Made by a program: the position numbers and the translations under genes
The notes under the pieces: generated by a model
Databases searched by the model: none
Told to the model about the DNA's origin: nothing
The model's input: the letters and a program-made list of their open reading frames with translations, nothing else
Shown here: in pieces, positions 15,691 to 25,700 of the stretch
Layout of the letters: each line of letters begins with the position of its first letter
How positions within the stretch are numbered: the stretch's first letter is position 1
Source: Weeksella massiliensis
GTDB lineage: Bacteria; Bacteroidota; Bacteroidia; Flavobacteriales; Weeksellaceae
DNA length: 64,000 bases
Direction: 5' to 3'
Assembly: GCA_000751595.1 (NCBI GenBank)
Contig: CCMH01000008.1
Span: 62,001 to 126,000, forward strand

Positions 15691-17966
15691 TATTTAAGGT
15701 GATTCTTTTGCATGAACTCTTTCAGGTTGTTTTTATCAGCCACAATCGTAATATAATCCCCAGTATAGATCGGGATATTTCGGTCTGGATTATAAATAAT
15801 ATTTCCATCTTTTCTTTCGATGGCAACCACCAAACCGTTTGCATTATCTTTTACCCAACCAACATTTTTACAGTTTTCGGCCGCTAAATCTGTTGGTACA
15901 GCGACTTTGTCCATTGTAATATTGAGTTCGGTAGAAGGTGTTTCGGCTTGTAACATTTGGTCAATAGAATTGATATAATTCTCAAAACCTTGAATCTGTT
16001 CATCTGTCCCAATAATCCCAATCACATCATTCGAAAACAGAACATCGCTACTTTTCGGCATTGCAATTGTTTGGTCATCTCGTTTGATATAGGCAATATT
16101 AATATTGAAACGTTTACGCCAATTTAAAGCTTCGAGCGTTTTCCCAACAAAATCGATATGTTTGGGCAAGGTAATCTCGGTAATATGGGTATTATCCCAG
16201 GTATATCGGTAGTGATTTTCGGTGTTTAATTTATGCTTTTTTAATTTTTCTTGTTCTTGTATTTCACGTTCATTTAGATTAAAAACAAAGCGTGTTGTAA
16301 AGGTTTTGTAATAATTTCTAAGTCCAGGACTGATCGAATAGATAAGTACCGGTAAAAGTGTGGTAAAGATAATTCCGATCAAAATATTATTGAAAAATTG
16401 GAAGTAAATAAATAAAATCAGTACGATAAGAATTATACTTCTAATGATGGTGATAATGAGAATCGGACCACGATTAAAACTAGATTGATTCCATAAATCG
16501 TGCAATTGTTTTTTGGATGGTCGATCGCCTAAAATTGCCCAAAGGAATGGACCAGAAATCAATAACGTTAATACCAAAGCTGCGATATGCGCAACGTTTG
16601 GAGTCGCAAAATCGTATAAATACGGTAAGACGTAACGCTTAACACTGAAGGTGATCGCGATTATTAACACCACATTTATGATTACGGTGAAAAATATTTT
16701 TTGGAGGTTTTTCTTCCAGCTTCCTTCATCTTGGATATGTTGGGTATCTGAAGAATATTTAGAAATGGCAAGGAGAACTTTCTTCGGTAAATGTTTTTCT
16801 AGGTAATTATAAGTCGGTTCGGATAATTTAATTAAATAAGGAGTAGTGAAAGTTGTAATTGCAGAAACTCCTACCGCGACCGGAAAGAGAAAATCACTTG
16901 TTACTCCCAGCGTTAGTCCCAAGCCCGCTACGATAAAAGCAAACTCGCCAATTTGCGCCATACTCATCCCCACCTGAACAGATTGTTTGAGTGGCTGCCC
17001 CGAAATTAAAGCTCCCAAACCGGTAAATAATAGTTTACCAAAAATGGCTAATATCGTTACGATGAAAATCGCGCCTTTGTATTCGTACATCGAGACAGGG
17101 TCAATCATCATCCCAATAGATATAAAGAAAATGGTTGCAAAAAGATTTTTCACAGAGGCAATTGTGGTATTGATTTTTTCAGCAAAAACAGTTTCGGCAA
17201 GAATCGATCCCATGACGAATGCTCCTAATTCTATCGAAAATCCTACCATATCTGCAACGTAAACCATTCCGAAACATAATCCTATCGAAATAATTAGAAG
17301 GGCTTCGTCGTCAAGATATTTTTTTACATTTCTTAGGAAGGTAGGAATAATGAAAATTCCGGCAACAAACCAAATGACTAAGAAAAATAATAGTTTGATT
17401 AAGGACGAGAACATTTCTGTTCCGTTGAACTGTTGGCTCACCGCAAGAGTTGAAAGCATCACCATAAGGAGAATAACAACGATATCTTCTACGATTAGAA
17501 TTCCGAATACGACGTTGGCAAATTTTTTACGTTTCAAGCCCAGTTCTTCAAAGGCTCGAATGATAATCGTGGTCGAAGAACTGGCTAAAAGTCCACCCAA
17601 AAATAAACTATCCATTTTGCCCCAACCCATAGCAATCCCAACGTAATAACCGATGATGAGGATGAAAACAATTTCGACCAAAGCAGTTATGGAGGCAGCT
17701 CCACCAACCTTGAGAAGTTTTTTGAAACTGAATTCTAACCCCAAGCTAAAGAGTAAAAATATCACCCCAATTTTAGCTAATATTTCTACGTTTTCGGGAT
17801 CGGTAACATTAGGGACATATTGAAAATAAGGACCAACCAAAAATCCAGCAATAATATAGCCAAGTACCAAAGGTTGATTGATTCTCTTGAAAATGAGAGT
17901 CGTTATTGCTCCTGTACATAAAATTAATGCTAAATCTATGATTAGTTTTGGTAATTGACCTTCCAT
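15690..17966 (-). CDS. CPA2-family cation/proton antiporter with RCK/TrkA-C domain (KefB/YbaL-like)
   Basis: 758 residues. About 12 transmembrane helices lie in the first ~400 residues, with the family blocks FLLFSLGLEFSFKKLLKVGG, LLASSSTTIIIRAFEELGL, VEDIVVILLMV and MAQIGEFAFIVAGLGL in segments. A second membrane block of about four helices (residues ~430-570) follows; this extra block is unusual for KefB. Residues ~610-750 are soluble and contain a TrkA_C-like domain (ITLPKHIDFVGKTLEAL; ITIVADKNNLKEF). It probably exchanges K+ or Na+ for H+. It is the first gene of a pair with dinB. Confidence 0.88.
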   Translation of the reverse strand: MEGQLPKLIIDLALILCTGAITTLIFKRINQPLVLGYIIAGFLVGPYFQYVPNVTDPENVEILAKIGVIFLLFSLGLEFSFKKLLKVGGAASITALVEIVFILIIGYYVGIAMGWGKMDSLFLGGLLASSSTTIIIRAFEELGLKRKKFANVVFGILIVEDIVVILLMVMLSTLAVSQQFNGTEMFSSLIKLLFFLVIWFVAGIFIIPTFLRNVKKYLDDEALLIISIGLCFGMVYVADMVGFSIELGAFVMGSILAETVFAEKINTTIASVKNLFATIFFISIGMMIDPVSMYEYKGAIFIVTILAIFGKLLFTGLGALISGQPLKQSVQVGMSMAQIGEFAFIVAGLGLTLGVTSDFLFPVAVGVSAITTFTTPYLIKLSEPTYNYLEKHLPKKVLLAISKYSSDTQHIQDEGSWKKNLQKIFFTVIINVVLIIAITFSVKRYVLPYLYDFATPNVAHIAALVLTLLISGPFLWAILGDRPSKKQLHDLWNQSSFNRGPILIITIIRSIILIVLILFIYFQFFNNILIGIIFTTLLPVLIYSISPGLRNYYKTFTTRFVFNLNEREIQEQEKLKKHKLNTENHYRYTWDNTHITEITLPKHIDFVGKTLEALNWRKRFNINIAYIKRDDQTIAMPKSSDVLFSNDVIGIIGTDEQIQGFENYINSIDQMLQAETPSTELNITMDKVAVPTDLAAENCKNVGWVKDNANGLVVAIERKDGNIIYNPDRNIPIYTGDYITIVADKNNLKEFMQKNHLK

Positions 17967-17973
17967 AAAAAAA

Positions 17974-18678
17974 TTATATTTTTGTGAGTTTTGCTAAATA
18001 AGAAAAATCTTCTTCTAAAATAATTTCTGAATAAAAATTATTATTATATGCGGCGTTTTCTAAAGTATCTTTATCTAGATATAACCAAGGGAAATTCTCT
18101 TTTTGATTTCCGTAATATACGGTAAATTCTACTTCACCGTAGTATTTACCAGAGAAAGGTAGTTCAAAACCACCATCTAAATCTTGATTAAACATATATA
18201 ACAAATCAGTACCGTCCAGAAAGACAGAGCCTTGTGGTGCTAATAATTGATGAAGTTTCTGTAGATGAAAATCTATCGCATCAAGACTTTTAAAAAGTCC
18301 TGTACCATTCATCAATAATAATATTGTATCAAAATTGTTTTCAGATAATTCGACATAATCTTTGCAGATTACTTTTTTCACACCTCTAGCTTTTGCCACT
18401 TCGGTTGCATGACAAGAAATATCGATTGCCGTGACATCTAGATGGTGTTCGTTTTGCAAATACAAACTATGAGAGCCTGCACCACAACCAATATCTGCCA
18501 CTTTTCCGTAGGCTAATTCGAGAGCTTTTTGTTCTAATTTATTCATCTCATCAAAAGAACGAAAGAGAATTTCCATCGGGAAATCATCCAAGTCAGAAAT
18601 GGTCGTTTCCGTTAGCAACATTCCTTTACTTTTATGCTCGTAATGATCTTTTATGGCTTGCCCGAATAAGTCTAACAT
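17974..18678 (-). CDS. Class I SAM-dependent methyltransferase
   Basis: 234 residues. SAM-binding motif I is VADIGCGAGSHSLYL (near residue 60), with motif II LDVTAIDISCHA and a later FLDGTDLLYMF strand. The N-terminal ~55 residues (EHKSKGMLLTETTISDLDDFPMEILFRSFDEM in segments) are characteristic of a Bacteroidota methyltransferase group of unknown substrate. The start overlaps the 3' end of ypdA by 7 bp. The pairing with a thiol-redox enzyme may hint at a small-molecule or thiol substrate, but that is inference. Confidence 0.82.
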   Translation of the reverse strand: MLDLFGQAIKDHYEHKSKGMLLTETTISDLDDFPMEILFRSFDEMNKLEQKALELAYGKVADIGCGAGSHSLYLQNEHHLDVTAIDISCHATEVAKARGVKKVICKDYVELSENNFDTILLLMNGTGLFKSLDAIDFHLQKLHQLLAPQGSVFLDGTDLLYMFNQDLDGGFELPFSGKYYGEVEFTVYYGNQKENFPWLYLDKDTLENAAYNNNFYSEIILEEDFSYLAKLTKI

Positions 18679-19643
18679 GTTTTATTTTTTATGGTATTGA
18701 TGATTTGTTTTGCATGGATTCTAGAATTTTCGATGAACCAAATATTCGTCTGTAAACCTCCACAAACCACACCTGCCAAGAATAATCCTTCGACATTGGT
18801 TTCCATAGTTTCTGGGTTATAGGTTGGCGTTTTTAGTCCATCCTTACTCAATTCGATTCCGATATTTTCGAGCCAATCGAAATTTGGTTGATAACCTGTC
18901 ATGGCTAAAACTACATCATTTTTTAGTTCTATTTTTTCTTTCGGAGTTTGGATCACCACCGAATTTTCTCGTACTTCTTGCATCGTAGATTCGTAATAGG
19001 CTTTGATGGAACCTTCTGCAATACGATTTTCTATATCGGGTCTAACCCAATATTTTAGGCGATCGGTAAACCCTTTTCCACGAATTACCATGGTTACTTT
19101 TGCACCTTTTCTGTAACATTCTAAAGCCGCATCTACTGCAGAATTATTCGCGCCAATCACCACCACATCCAAAAAAGAATACGGATGAGCTTCTTTATAG
19201 TAATGATGAACTTTTGGTAAATTTTCTCCCGGAATATCCATCAAAATAGGATGATCATAGAAACCGGTGGCTAAAATTACCTGTTTACTTTGGTAGGAAG
19301 TTTTGGAAGTTTGGACCTGAAAAATATTATTTTCTTTCTTGATATTTTCTACCTCTTCATAGAGATGTAAATTAAACTGATGGTAACGGTGAATATTACG
19401 ATAATATTCGAGCGCTTCTTGTCGTCCGGGTTTTGGAGAAATACAATTGAATGGAATTCCGCCAATCTCTAATCGTTCTGCTGTCGAAAAAAAAGTCATG
19501 TGCAAAGGATAATTGTACAAACTATTGGTCAAAGTTCCTTTCTCTATAAGAAGGTAGCTAAGATTATTTTTTTTAGCTTCTATTGCACAAGCTAGGCCAA
19601 TTGGGCCAGCGCCAACAATGATTAAATCATACACATTTGTCAT
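18672..19643 (-). CDS. ypdA: YpdA-type bacillithiol disulfide reductase
   Basis: 323-residue two-domain FAD/NAD(P)H oxidoreductase. Rossmann FAD motif LIIVGAGPIGLACAIEAK (residues 7-24), the YpdA-specific PLHMTFFSTAERLEIGG block, NAD(P)H motif VVVIGANNSAVDAALE (near residue 167) and a final GLFLAGVVCGG. In Firmicutes YpdA (Bdr) reduces bacillithiol disulfide, and Bacteroidota also make bacillithiol; the exact activity here is inferred. It is divergent from the TetR-efflux operon across 128 bp that holds the TetR-type palindrome, so it could be co-regulated. Confidence 0.88.
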   Translation of the reverse strand: MTNVYDLIIVGAGPIGLACAIEAKKNNLSYLLIEKGTLTNSLYNYPLHMTFFSTAERLEIGGIPFNCISPKPGRQEALEYYRNIHRYHQFNLHLYEEVENIKKENNIFQVQTSKTSYQSKQVILATGFYDHPILMDIPGENLPKVHHYYKEAHPYSFLDVVVIGANNSAVDAALECYRKGAKVTMVIRGKGFTDRLKYWVRPDIENRIAEGSIKAYYESTMQEVRENSVVIQTPKEKIELKNDVVLAMTGYQPNFDWLENIGIELSKDGLKTPTYNPETMETNVEGLFLAGVVCGGLQTNIWFIENSRIHAKQIINTIKNKTC

Positions 19644-19713
19644 GTAACAAATTTACGGAATTGTTTGCTGAATTGGATAATCGGAAATGGAAACCTAAAA
19701 AAGATTAACAAAG

Positions 19714-19744
19714 TTGTCAAATTAAAAAAACTTTAATAATTTTG
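19714..19744 (+). promoter_or_regulatory. Promoter of the TetR-RND efflux operon
   Basis: TTG at 19714-19716, a 20-nt spacer, and TAATTTTG at 19737-19744. It fits the Bacteroidota consensus and lies 27 nt before the regulator's ATG. Confidence 0.62.
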
Positions 19745-19762
19745 TTTAACATTTTTGTTAAA
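19745..19762. promoter_or_regulatory. Palindromic operator candidate for the TetR-family repressor
   Basis: Perfect dyad TTTAACA-TTTT-TGTTAAA starting directly after the -7 element, so it covers the expected transcription start. A related half site GATTAACAAAG lies upstream at 19693-19703. Placement fits autorepression, and perhaps control of the divergent ypdA. Confidence 0.68.
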
Positions 19763-19771
19763 AAGCAAATT

Positions 19772-20353
19772 ATGAAAGATCAAACCGAAGAGATTATAAA
19801 AGATACAGCCAAACGAATGTTTTTTGGAGAAGGTAAATTTCATGCCACAACCCAAGAAATTGCCGATGAAGCGGGTGTCAATCGGACGCTTATCAATTAT
19901 TATTTTCGTTCGAGAGATAATTTATTCGAAATTATTCTCAATGAAGCCCGAAAAACTAATATCGATAAATCGAGCGTGATAGCTGATAATTCCCTAGATT
20001 TTAGAGAAATGATTGCCGAATATATTGATGATTCGTTGTCGATTGCTTTGCAATTTCCGTATCTCGAAATTTATATCGTGACACAGATGAATAATAAAAT
20101 TTGTTATTCAGAACCTGATCATATGCAAGAAATGACCGTTTTGTTTTTGAAAAGAGTGGAAGAAGAAATGGAAAAAGGAACAATCGCGAAAATGGAGCCG
20201 ATACAGTTTTTATTGAATATGATTTCTCTGATCAATTTTCCTTCGTCAATCCGACCGTTACTTCAGCAATCGTTACATATAAAAGATGCTGAATATAAAA
20301 GGATTCTATCCGAAAGGAAAGAAATTATTCTACAAACCCTTTTCCAATCATAA
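19772..20353 (+). CDS. TetR/AcrR-family transcriptional regulator
   Basis: 193 residues. The N-terminal helix-turn-helix is typical: IIKDTAKRMFFGEGKFHATTQEIADEAGVNRTLINYYFRSRDNLFEIIL in segments (residues 7-55), with the RTLINYYF recognition helix. The C-terminal ligand domain is not assigned to a class. The ATG at 19772 is chosen; an upstream in-frame TTG at 19742 lies inside the promoter. It is the first gene of a four-gene efflux operon and probably represses it until a substrate binds. Confidence 0.92.
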   Translation: MKDQTEEIIKDTAKRMFFGEGKFHATTQEIADEAGVNRTLINYYFRSRDNLFEIILNEARKTNIDKSSVIADNSLDFREMIAEYIDDSLSIALQFPYLEIYIVTQMNNKICYSEPDHMQEMTVLFLKRVEEEMEKGTIAKMEPIQFLLNMISLINFPSSIRPLLQQSLHIKDAEYKRILSERKEIILQTLFQS

Positions 20354-20358
20354 AAAAA

Positions 20359-21681
20359 ATGCAACGATTCAAATCAAAAATAGCAGGCATATTTTTCTTG
20401 GTTTTTGGAGTTATCCAAGCTCAAGAACCCGTTTCTTTAAAAGAAGCAATTACGTATGCATTAGAAAACAAAGCCGATGCAAAGCGAGCAGATTTGGCTA
20501 TTAAAAAAGCCGATTTCAAAATAGATGAAGCACGTGCAGGGGCTTTGCCGCAAATCAATGCGAATGCTGGTTTGCAATATAATCCCTTGATACAAGAAAC
20601 TTCGTTGAGTATGAATGGGCAAACAATGGTGATAAAAATAGGACAAACCTGGAATGCGAATGCAGGGATAAATGTCTATCAAACCATTTTCGATCAACGT
20701 GTTTTTACCGGATTGAAAGCTGCCAAATCTACGCGAGAATTTTATCAAATTAATGCAGATCTTACCGATGAGCAAGTTATAGAACGTGTAGCAACAGCGT
20801 ATTATCAGGTATTTGTACAAGAAGAAAAACTAAAAACAATTGGCGTTAGTTACGAGAATACTAATCGTGTTCGTGCAATTATCAAAAGTTTGGTGGATAA
20901 TGGGTTGGCAAAACCAATCGATCTCGACAGAATTGTGGTGCAATTGAATAACATTTCTTCGGCAAAACAACAGTTGATAAACGCGGTAGAAATCAGTAAA
21001 AATGCGCTGAAGTTTTATATGGGATATCCGATCGAGCAAGCAATTGTTTTAGAAGAACAAACAATCGAACCCAATCCGTTTTTGATGCGCGAAGAAGCCC
21101 TTGTAGAAAATCGAACCGAATATAAATTACTGAGCAAACAAAAAGAATTGTTAGGTTTTGCTAAAGAGGCCGAACGGGCAAATTTGTATCCTACGGTAGG
21201 ATTATCAGCGAACTATGGTTACCAAGGTTTTGGTGATAAGTTTATGTTTTCTAAAGAGTTTCTGTGGTCGGATATGGCAACCTTAGGGCTCAGTGTTTCG
21301 ATTCCGATTTTTACAGGAGGTTCTACAAAAGCCAAAATCCAACAAGCAGAAGTAGATTTCCTCGATATCGAAGAACAAATTAATGATACCAAATTGGCGC
21401 TAAGTTTAGATTATTATAATGCAAAAGCACAAATAGAAAACGCATTGAAAAGTGTCGATATCCAAAAAGAAAATGTGGCTTTGGCCGAAAAGGTTTTGAG
21501 TAACACACAAGCCAATTATCAACAAGGATTGGCGTCGCTTACCGAAATTATCGATGCCGAAAACGCCTTAACCGATGCAAGAAACAATCATTCGAATGCC
21601 TTGCTAGATTATAAAATTGCCGAAGTGGCATTCATCAAATCATTAGGAGAATTGCATTCTCTAATTTCATCATCAAACTAA
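20359..21681 (+). CDS. TolC-family outer-membrane efflux channel of the RND operon
   Basis: 440 residues. A signal peptide (residues 1-21, ending GVIQA) is followed by two tandem TolC/OEP repeats rich in long amphipathic helices: SLKEAITYALENKADAKRADLAIKKA in segments near the start, and the AEKVLSNTQANYQQGLASLTEIIDAENAL-type helix near residue 390. It forms the outer-membrane exit duct. It starts 5 bp after the TetR stop and is followed by the adaptor at 13 bp, so a single transcript is likely. Confidence 0.93.
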   Translation: MQRFKSKIAGIFFLVFGVIQAQEPVSLKEAITYALENKADAKRADLAIKKADFKIDEARAGALPQINANAGLQYNPLIQETSLSMNGQTMVIKIGQTWNANAGINVYQTIFDQRVFTGLKAAKSTREFYQINADLTDEQVIERVATAYYQVFVQEEKLKTIGVSYENTNRVRAIIKSLVDNGLAKPIDLDRIVVQLNNISSAKQQLINAVEISKNALKFYMGYPIEQAIVLEEQTIEPNPFLMREEALVENRTEYKLLSKQKELLGFAKEAERANLYPTVGLSANYGYQGFGDKFMFSKEFLWSDMATLGLSVSIPIFTGGSTKAKIQQAEVDFLDIEEQINDTKLALSLDYYNAKAQIENALKSVDIQKENVALAEKVLSNTQANYQQGLASLTEIIDAENALTDARNNHSNALLDYKIAEVAFIKSLGELHSLISSSN

Positions 21682-21693
21682 AGAAATCATACC

Positions 21694-22755
21694 GTGAAAA
21701 AAATAATAACTCTTCTCATCGTGGTAGCCTTTTTGGCCGGAGGCGCTTACATCATTTACCACAACAAACAAAGCAAACAAAAAGAAGTGGCTTTGGTAAC
21801 CGAAAAAGTCGATCAGATAAATGTGAATGTGGCTTTGGTAAAATGGACCGATTTGGTCGATGATTATCGATCGAATGGGAATTTCGAACCGATACAAGAA
21901 CTTTCTTTTCCATCCGAAATTGGCGGACGTGTAACCCGTGTTTTGGTCGATGAAGGAAGTCATGTGAAAGTCGGACAAACGTTGGCAGTCATCAAAAAAG
22001 ACCAAATAGAAGTCGATCTTACCCAAGCACAGAATAATTTGCAAAATGCGATTATAGATAATCAACGTTATGAGAATGCGTTTAAAACTGGCGGTGTAAC
22101 CAAACAACAATTGGATCATTCGCGTTTACAGTTGAAAAATGCACAAGCAGCTGTAAAATCACAAGGTTTACGAATTTCTGATACCAATGTTCGCGCAACG
22201 ATATCGGGAATCGTTAATAAAAAATACATCGAACCTGGTTCGGTTGTAGCGCCCGGAACGCCGATGTTTGATTTGGTGAATGTTTCTCGATTAAAACTTC
22301 GGGTAATGGTCGATGAAAGCCAAGTTGCTAAGTTAAAAGTAGGACAAACGTTACAGATTAATGTTAGCGTCTATCCCGATAAATCCTATGTCGGGAAAGT
22401 AAAATTTATTGCAGTAAAAGCAGACGGAGCTTTGAATTTTCCTGTTGATATAGAAGTGAATAATGATGGAAGTCTAAAGGCTGGAATGTACGGAACGGCC
22501 GTTTTTTCTGATTCAGAAAATCCACTCGATGCTAAACCAATGTTAACCATTCCGATGCAAGCTTTTGTAAATGGGGTGAGTTCTAATCAAGTTTATGTAG
22601 CCGAAAATGGAACAGCGAAATTGGTTAATGTGGTTTCGGGTAAAGTAATCGGTGACCAAGTTGAGATTATTAGCGGACTGAAAGAAAATCAACAAGTCAT
22701 CACAAGTGGGCAGATTAATTTGGTAGAAGGTGCCAAAATAAAAATCATAAAATAA
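21694..22755 (+). CDS. RND efflux periplasmic adaptor subunit
   Basis: 353 residues, GTG start. An N-terminal membrane anchor (residues 4-22) precedes an HlyD/AcrA-type architecture: a first lipoyl half (FPSEIGGRVTRVLVDEGSHVKVGQTLAVIKK in segments), a coiled-coil hairpin (AQNNLQNAIIDNQRYENAFKTGG onward), a second lipoyl half (NVRATISGIVNKKYIEPGSVVAPG) and a beta-barrel (LKLRVMVDESQVAKLKVG). It bridges the TolC protein and the RND pump. No lipobox Cys is present, so it is probably anchored by its helix. Confidence 0.93.
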   Translation: MKKIITLLIVVAFLAGGAYIIYHNKQSKQKEVALVTEKVDQINVNVALVKWTDLVDDYRSNGNFEPIQELSFPSEIGGRVTRVLVDEGSHVKVGQTLAVIKKDQIEVDLTQAQNNLQNAIIDNQRYENAFKTGGVTKQQLDHSRLQLKNAQAAVKSQGLRISDTNVRATISGIVNKKYIEPGSVVAPGTPMFDLVNVSRLKLRVMVDESQVAKLKVGQTLQINVSVYPDKSYVGKVKFIAVKADGALNFPVDIEVNNDGSLKAGMYGTAVFSDSENPLDAKPMLTIPMQAFVNGVSSNQVYVAENGTAKLVNVVSGKVIGDQVEIISGLKENQQVITSGQINLVEGAKIKIIK

Positions 22756-22759
22756 TGAT

Positions 22760-25700
22760 ATGAAAATAGCAGAACTATCTATAAAAAGACCATCACTTGT
22801 TATCGTTCTTTTCACCTTGCTTACGTTGGGTGGAATCCTGAGCTACAACATGATGGGCTACGAATTGATTCCGAAATTTGATGTCAATGTTATTACCATC
22901 TCTACGGTTTATCCGGGCGCGTCGCCAAGCGAGGTAGAAAACTCGGTAACTCGAAAAGTAGAAGATGCCATTGGTTCTTTGGAGAATGTAAAGAAACTAG
23001 AATCGATGTCATATGAAAGTCTTTCGGTGGTAATGATTCAGCTGAATGATGGTGCCGATACCGATTATGCACTCAATGATGCGCAACGAAAAGTAAACGC
23101 CATCTTGGCCGATTTACCCGAAGATGTTGATCCTCCGTCGCTCAGTAAATTTTCTTTAGACGATTTGCCAATCATTACCATGAGTGGAATGGCCAATCTC
23201 AATGATACCCAACTCTACGATTTGTTGGATAAAAAAGTAGAACCAATTCTTTCTCGGGTAAATGGTGTGGCAGAAGTAACTTTGGTAGGAGGACAAGAAA
23301 GGGAAATCCAAGTTCGGTTAGATGCCAAGAAACTCGAAGGTTATGGCGTTTCTGTTCCTCAAGTACAACAAGCTATTCTGTCTTCGAATCTCGATTTCCC
23401 GACCGGAAAAGTGAAAACAGAAAAGCTAACTTCTACGATTCGTTTGTCGGGAAAATATCAATCAGTAAACGAATTGAATAATTTGGTGATTGCTTCGAAT
23501 AATGGTATCCAAATTAGATTATCCGATATTGCAACCGTTTACGATGCTCAAAAAGAAGTAGAAAAAGTTGCTCGTTTCAATCAGCATCCTACCATTTTCT
23601 TACAAGTAAAAAAACAATCAGATGCCAATGCGGTAGAAGTTTCGGAAATGGTGCGTAAGGAGATGAACGAAATTATGCAAGAATACAAAACCGAAGGGTT
23701 GCAACTCAATATCGTAAACGATACATCAACCTTTACTTTAGAAGCGGCCAATAGTGTTTTGTTCGATTTAGGAATGGCGATTTTTCTGGTTGCGGTGGTG
23801 ATGTTGCTTTTCTTACACAGTCTACGAAATGCATTTATTGTCATGGTGGCGATTCCTGTTTCGTTGATTTCTTCTTTTATCGGAATGGAACTTTTAGGCT
23901 ATACGCTCAACTTGATGACTTTGTTAGGATTATCGCTTGTTGTGGGGATTTTAGTGGATGATGCTATTGTTGTTCTCGAAAATATTTATCGACATATGGA
24001 GATGGGGAAATCTCGAATTCGTGCTGCTTATGATGGTTCAAAAGAAATCGGATTTACCGTAACCGCCATTACTTTGGTTATCGTGGTGGTATTCTTACCG
24101 ATTGCTTTGAGCTCTGGTTTGGCTGCCAAAATTTTGGCTCAATTCTGTCTCACCGTTGTTATCGCAACTTTGCTTTCGTTGCTCTCATCTTTTACCATTA
24201 TTCCTTGGTTGTCGTCTCGTTTCGGGAAATTAACAAAACTGACAGGAAAGAATATTTTCGAGAAATTTATTCTTTGGTTCGAACATCAATTGGATAGGTT
24301 TACCCATTGGATTTCTGATTTATTACGTTGGTGTTTGCAATCAAGAGGCCATAAATTATTGACGGTTGCCATTGCCATTGTCTTATTTTTCTCCTCTTTT
24401 TTATTGGTGTTTTTCGGTTTTATCGGAAACGAATTTATGCCGAAAACCGATCGTGGTCAATTTTTGATTCAAATGGAATTACCCAAAGATCAATCGTTAG
24501 AACAAACCAATCAAAAAGTAATCGAAGTAGAACGTTATATCCAAAATAAAAAAGAAATTGTGGATATGATTACAACGGTCGGACAAATGTCTACCGGATT
24601 TGGTGCATCACAAGCGACTGCATACCAAGCCGAAATTCAGATTATCCTTACCGATAAATCAGAACGATCAGAAAGCACAGATGTTTTTGCTGCGAAAATG
24701 AAAAGAGAATTGCAAGAACATTTTGTAGGCGTGGAGTTCAAATCAATTCCGGTCGGAATTATGGGGGCAGAGAATGCACCGTTAGAATTGGTCGTAACAG
24801 GAACCGACATCGAACAAGTCTATAAACAAGCGGATAAATTGAAAGCGATGTTGCAGAAAATTCCAGGTGCAATCGATGTGAAATTGTCTTCAGAAGACGG
24901 AAGTCCAGAAATTAATATTCAAGTAGATCGTGATAAAATGTCCGCTTTAGGATTGAATCTTGCTTCGGTAGGACAAACCATGCAGACTGCTTTTTCTGGT
25001 AATAGAGATGGAAAATTCCGCGATGGAGAATATGAATATGATATCAATATCCAATTCAACGATTTCGATCGACGAACCATTGACGATGTCCGGAACATGA
25101 TTTTTACCAATCCTCAAGGGCAAAATATTCGCCTGATCCAATTTGCTAAAGTCGAGATGAGTTCTGGTCCAAGTTTCTTAGAGCGTCGAGACAAAGCGCC
25201 TTCTGTAAAAGTGCAATCGCAAGTTGTAGGTCGCCCTGTTGGTGACGTGGCTGCAGAATGGCAAGCGCAATTTGATGCCGAGAAAAAACCTGTCGGTATG
25301 AAATATATTTGGTCAGGCGACATGGAAAACCAAGAGGAAGGTTTTGGGACAATGTTGATTGCCCTGGCTGCCTCGGTTATTTTAGTTTATTTACTGATGG
25401 TAACGCTCTACGACAGTTTCGTCCATCCATTTGTGGTTCTATTTTCGGTTCCGCTTTCTCTGATTGGTGCTTTGTTGATTTTGGCCATGACCGGAAATTC
25501 TTTGAATATTTTTACCATTCTTGGGATCATTATGTTGATCGGATTAGTGGCGAAAAATGCGATTCTTTTGGTCGATTTTACCAATATTAGAATTGCAGAA
25601 GGAGAAACGACTTACCAAGCGCTGATTGATGCTAACCATGCACGTTTACGACCGATTATGATGACCACGATTGCAATGGTTTTTGGGATGTTACCGATTG

